A stretch of DNA of 64,000 nucleotides from Solirubrobacteraceae bacterium (GTDB lineage Bacteria > Actinomycetota > Thermoleophilia > Solirubrobacterales > Solirubrobacteraceae). The stretch is taken from assembly GCA_030690545.1 (NCBI GenBank), contig JAUYGN010000056.1:1-64000 (forward strand), in the 5' to 3' direction. The notes under the pieces were generated by a model that was not told where the DNA came from, did not search any database, and saw nothing but the letters and a program-made list of their open reading frames with translations. Within the stretch, counting starts at the first letter, position 1. Each line of letters opens with the position of its first letter. A program made the translations under genes and the position numbers. Of this stretch, positions 61,050-64,000 are shown in pieces.

Positions 61050-62726
61050 ATGCCACGACGCCTCCCCACGCCGCAGCCGCGATCCGTCCCTGCGCTGATC
61101 GCGACACGCGTGCTCCTCGCCGGTCTGTGCGTCATGGCGATGGGCGCCGTCGCGGCGCCCGCGGGCGCGTACTGGAGCGCCAGCGGGAGCGGGGCGGGCT
61201 CGGGCTCCGTGGCGACGATGCCGGCCGGCCAGCAGCCGTCCGCCTCAGCCGCCGGCCGAGACGTGACGATCGCGTGGACGCAGAGCACCTTCCGGGGAAC
61301 CCCGCTCGGCTCCCACATCGGCGGCGGCTACACGCTCACGCGCTACGCGCAGGGCGAGTCGACCCCGACGACGCCGAACGCGAGCTGCGCGACGACGATC
61401 GGCGGCGCGACGGCGACGCTGCAGTGCGTCGAGGCCGGCGTTCCCTACGGGAGCTGGCAGTACGCGATCACGCCACGGCTGAGCACGTTCACCGGCGCGG
61501 AGGGGCCCCGCAGCGCGCAGGTCGCGGTCGTGCCGGCGGCACCGGTCCTCGCGACGATCGTGCGCGCCGACCCGGTCGACGACCACGCGGTCGGTGACCT
61601 GCGGCTGAGCTGGAGCGCCGTCGCGGGCGTCAGCGGGTACGACGTCTACCGCCGCACCGACTCGGGCAGCTACCCGCAGACGCCGCTCAACGAAGCCCCG
61701 TTGAGCGCGACGACGTTCACGGATCCCGGCTCGGGCCTCGCCACGGGCACGTCCTACGTCTACGTCGTACGGGCCATCGCGGGCTCGCCGGCCGTGCAGT
61801 CCGCGGCGAGCGCCGAGCGGCACGTCACGCCGACCGGTCGCCCAGGGCCGCCGGCGACCGTCGGGGCCGTGGCTGCCGTCGGCGCCCGCGTCGATGTGAG
61901 CTGGGCGAGCGTGCCCGGCGCCGCGGGCTACGACGTCTACCGCCGCACGGCGGAAGGCAGCTTCGACTACGCCGCCCGTCTCGGCGGCGCGACGGTCGCG
62001 GGCACCACGATCGCGGACACGACCGCGGTGGACGGCGCGACCTACGTGTACGTCGTGCGCACGGTGATCGCAGGCGCCGACGGGCCGATCGAGAGCTTCA
62101 GCAGCGTGCAGAGCGCGCCCGTGACCGCGGACGGCACCGCGCCCGCGCCGCCGACCGCCGTCAGCGTCACGAACGGGCCCGTGCTCCCCGCCGCTCGATG
62201 CGCCATCGCGGCCGGCACCCGCTTCATCAACAGCGCCGGCCAGACGGCGGTGGCCGTCTCGGCGACGCTCCCCGTCGCCGAACCCGGTGCGACCGTCGTG
62301 TTCAGCGCCTCGACGCCGGGCTCGGCGGCTGTCTCCGGCTCCGCGCCCGCCGCCCTGCCGTCCACGGCGACGCTCAACCTCGCGTCGCTGAGCGACGGGG
62401 CTCTCACGCTGACCGCGTACTCGCGCGACGCCGCGGGCAATGTCTCGAGCGCGACGGCGATGACGGCTGCGGTCCGCAAGGACACGGTCTTCATCCCCGT
62501 GCTGACCGCCAGGTATCGCGGTGGGATCCTCGGGCTCGGCGCCACGATCGACGGCGCCGCCGAGTGCGGCGCCGACGTCGTGGCGACGAAGGGCGGGAAC
62601 GTACGGTCCACGATCGCCACGAGCACCACGTACGAGATCAATGTCGGCTCGCTGCTGGGCTCCGGCGGCTGGGCGGTGACCGCGACCGACCCTGCGGGCA
62701 ACACGGCTGTGCCGATCACCGCCTGA
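61050..62726 (+). CDS. secreted fibronectin type III repeat protein
   Basis: 558 residues. The hydrophobic signal ends in APAGAYWSASGSGAGSGS, the same motif as in the gene before it. Three fibronectin-like modules follow; two have the near-identical strand GYDVYRRT (about 207 and 292), each with YVYVVR. The C-terminal part has an Ig-like YSRDAAGNVSSATAM and a final Ala/Gly-rich domain. It should be exported and could stay bound to the cell surface. No catalytic or sortase motif is visible. Confidence 0.75.
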   Translation: MPRRLPTPQPRSVPALIATRVLLAGLCVMAMGAVAAPAGAYWSASGSGAGSGSVATMPAGQQPSASAAGRDVTIAWTQSTFRGTPLGSHIGGGYTLTRYAQGESTPTTPNASCATTIGGATATLQCVEAGVPYGSWQYAITPRLSTFTGAEGPRSAQVAVVPAAPVLATIVRADPVDDHAVGDLRLSWSAVAGVSGYDVYRRTDSGSYPQTPLNEAPLSATTFTDPGSGLATGTSYVYVVRAIAGSPAVQSAASAERHVTPTGRPGPPATVGAVAAVGARVDVSWASVPGAAGYDVYRRTAEGSFDYAARLGGATVAGTTIADTTAVDGATYVYVVRTVIAGADGPIESFSSVQSAPVTADGTAPAPPTAVSVTNGPVLPAARCAIAAGTRFINSAGQTAVAVSATLPVAEPGATVVFSASTPGSAAVSGSAPAALPSTATLNLASLSDGALTLTAYSRDAAGNVSSATAMTAAVRKDTVFIPVLTARYRGGILGLGATIDGAAECGADVVATKGGNVRSTIATSTTYEINVGSLLGSGGWAVTATDPAGNTAVPITA

Positions 62727-62848
62727 TCGCGGGCTCTACGCCGCGACCGCTCCAGCTGGTGCCACCGGCAGCGCCAGCCTCTCGGGTGAGCATCGGCTGA
62801 ACCGGCGCGGTCTTCACCCAACCTCCTGACACCCGCTCCCCGAGCCTT

Positions 62849-62854
62849 TACGAT
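62849..62854 (+). promoter_or_regulatory. -10 box TACGAT of the SigG-like gene
   Basis: TACGAT ends 6 nt before the ATG at 62861; leaderless layout. Confidence 0.45.
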
Positions 62855-62860
62855 TCGTCC

Positions 62861-63859
62861 ATGACCGCAAACGTCGCGGGCACGGCCACCGCGTCCGCCG
62901 ACCTCGAGCTGCGCCTCGAGGCCCACCGCCGTGAGCTGACCGGCTACTGCTACCGGATGCTCGGCTCGGCGTTCGAGTCCGAGGACGCCGTCCAGGAGAC
63001 GATGCTGCGCGCCTGGCGCAAGATCGACGGCTTCGAGGGGCGCGCCGCGCTGAAGTCGTGGCTGTACCGGATCGCGACGAACGTCTGCCTGGACATGCTC
63101 AAGGGCCGTCAGCGGCGCGCGCGTCCGATGGACTTCGGCCCGGTCGGGACGCCGCAGAGCGCGCTCACGACGCAGCCGGAGGTCACCTGGCTGGAGCCGA
63201 TCCCCGACAGCCGCGTGATCGCCGACGATGGCGACCCGGCCGAGATCGCGCAGGCCCAGGAGACGCTGCGCCTGGCGTTCGTCGGCGCGCTGCAGCACCT
63301 GCCGCCGCGCCAGCGCGCCGTCCTCATCCTGCGCGAGGTGCTGCGCTGGAGCGCCGCCGAGGTCGCGGAGCTGCTGGACTCGAGCGTCGCGTCGGTCAAC
63401 AGCGCGCTGCAGCGCGCGCGGGCAGCGCTCAACGACAGCGACCTGACGCCGGATGGCCCCGCAGTCGCATTGGATGCCGAGCAGGACGCCCTGCTGGGGC
63501 GCTACGTCGCGGCGTTCGAGCGCTACGACATGGACGCGCTCGTCGCGCTGCTGCGCGAGGACGCGACGCTGTCGATGCCGCCATACGACCTCTGGCTGCG
63601 CGGCCAGCAGCACGTCGTCGACTGGATGCTGGGCCTCGGCCACGGATGCCGCGGATCGCGGCTTGTCGCGTCGACGGCGAACGGCTCACCGGCCTTCGGC
63701 CAGTACCGCCCGAGCGGTCCCGGAGGCAGCTTCGAGCCGTGGGCGCTTCAGGTGATCGAGCTGTCGGACGGTCGGATCAGCGCGATCAACTCCTTCCTCG
63801 ACACCGCGCGCCTGTTTCCCCTCTTCGGGCTGCCGGCGACACCGCCCGAGCCGGGCTAG
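62861..63859 (+). CDS. ECF sigma factor with C-terminal SnoaL-like domain (SigG-like)
   Basis: 332 residues. Region 2 has [20 protein letters not shown] and [20 protein letters not shown]; region 4 has [20 protein letters not shown] and [16 protein letters not shown]. After about 205 comes a SnoaL/NTF2-like domain ([40 protein letters not shown]). This matches the SigG/SigX5 class, where the C-terminal domain controls the sigma factor and no anti-sigma gene is needed; none is next to it. The stop overlaps the convergent STAS gene. Confidence 0.93.
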   Translation: MTANVAGTATASADLELRLEAHRRELTGYCYRMLGSAFESEDAVQETMLRAWRKIDGFEGRAALKSWLYRIATNVCLDMLKGRQRRARPMDFGPVGTPQSALTTQPEVTWLEPIPDSRVIADDGDPAEIAQAQETLRLAFVGALQHLPPRQRAVLILREVLRWSAAEVAELLDSSVASVNSALQRARAALNDSDLTPDGPAVALDAEQDALLGRYVAAFERYDMDALVALLREDATLSMPPYDLWLRGQQHVVDWMLGLGHGCRGSRLVASTANGSPAFGQYRPSGPGGSFEPWALQVIELSDGRISAINSFLDTARLFPLFGLPATPPEPG

Positions 63860-64000
63860 CGACCCGCGTCGCCCTCAGCCTCGAGCACGCCCGCCAGTCC
63901 GCAGAACGCCAACAGCTCGTCGAGCTCGGGCGAGGCGTCGCGCAGCGCCAGCCGGCAGCCGAGCCGGCGCGCCGTCAGGCACAGGCGGGCGAGCACCTCG
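63856..64000 (-). CDS. STAS-domain protein, C-terminal part
   Basis: The frame is open from the window edge to a TAG at 63856-63858. The 47 visible residues ([40 protein letters not shown]) match the last helix-strand-helix of STAS domains of anti-sigma factor antagonist style, with the usual short acidic tail. The start is outside. It is too short to be noticed by length alone and is called on similarity. Confidence 0.65.
   Translation of the reverse strand, partial: EVLARLCLTARRLGCRLALRDASPELDELLAFCGLAGVLEAEGDAGR

Overview
The window reads as chromosome of a high-GC actinobacterium, most like Thermoleophilia/Solirubrobacterales. The grounds are very GC-rich codons, many GTG starts, a split PurS/PurQ/PurL enzyme, many PIN-type toxin-antitoxin (TA) pairs, Uma2 nucleases and TAnnnT boxes placed 6-9 nt before start codons. 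This placement is inferred from gene content, not from a database match.

Left part (1-15.9 kb): the 3' part of clpB, a Uma2 nuclease, a 1160-residue signalling ATPase, a GYD protein, then a purine segment (purD, purE) interleaved with two TA pairs. Directly after purE lies the most interesting locus. An 88-residue acidic peptide with four TTLAIGEE-like repeats (9887-10153) is followed after 6 nt by a RimK-like ATP-grasp ligase (10160-11113). This is the architecture of a plesiocin-type graspetide (omega-ester RiPP) system. Two tandem paralogous membrane-anchored proteins, two more TA pairs on the minus strand and a frameshifted secreted repeat protein follow. An IS21-family relic (15685-15945) marks the border of the next region.

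Middle part (15.9-50.5 kb): a large surface-polysaccharide locus. It encodes about eleven glycosyltransferases and seven proteins carrying SAM-dependent methyltransferase domains (two FkbM type, one with two domains). It also carries an ABC exporter (Wzm/Wzt-like), a Wzx-like flippase, two O-antigen ligase/polymerase-like proteins, a Wzc-like co-polymerase/tyrosine kinase, a polyprenyl-phosphate sugar transferase, a secreted glycoside-hydrolase-like protein and an ECF sigma factor. By eye the part from 16 to 42 kb is less GC-rich than its flanks, as is common for surface-antigen loci.

Right part (50.6-64 kb): purB, then a graveyard (a dead RHH/ParE pair, a frameshifted Uma2 gene, a shattered SNF2 helicase), an intact VapBC pair, a secreted protein, and the purC-purS-[VapBC]-purQ-purL cluster. 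Two surface proteins with related YWxxxGSG signal regions, a SigG-like ECF sigma factor and the edge of a STAS-domain gene close the window.

Together, core purine synthesis genes are scattered between accessory islands. Seven TA modules (six apparently intact) lie in 64 kb, most of them beside pur genes.
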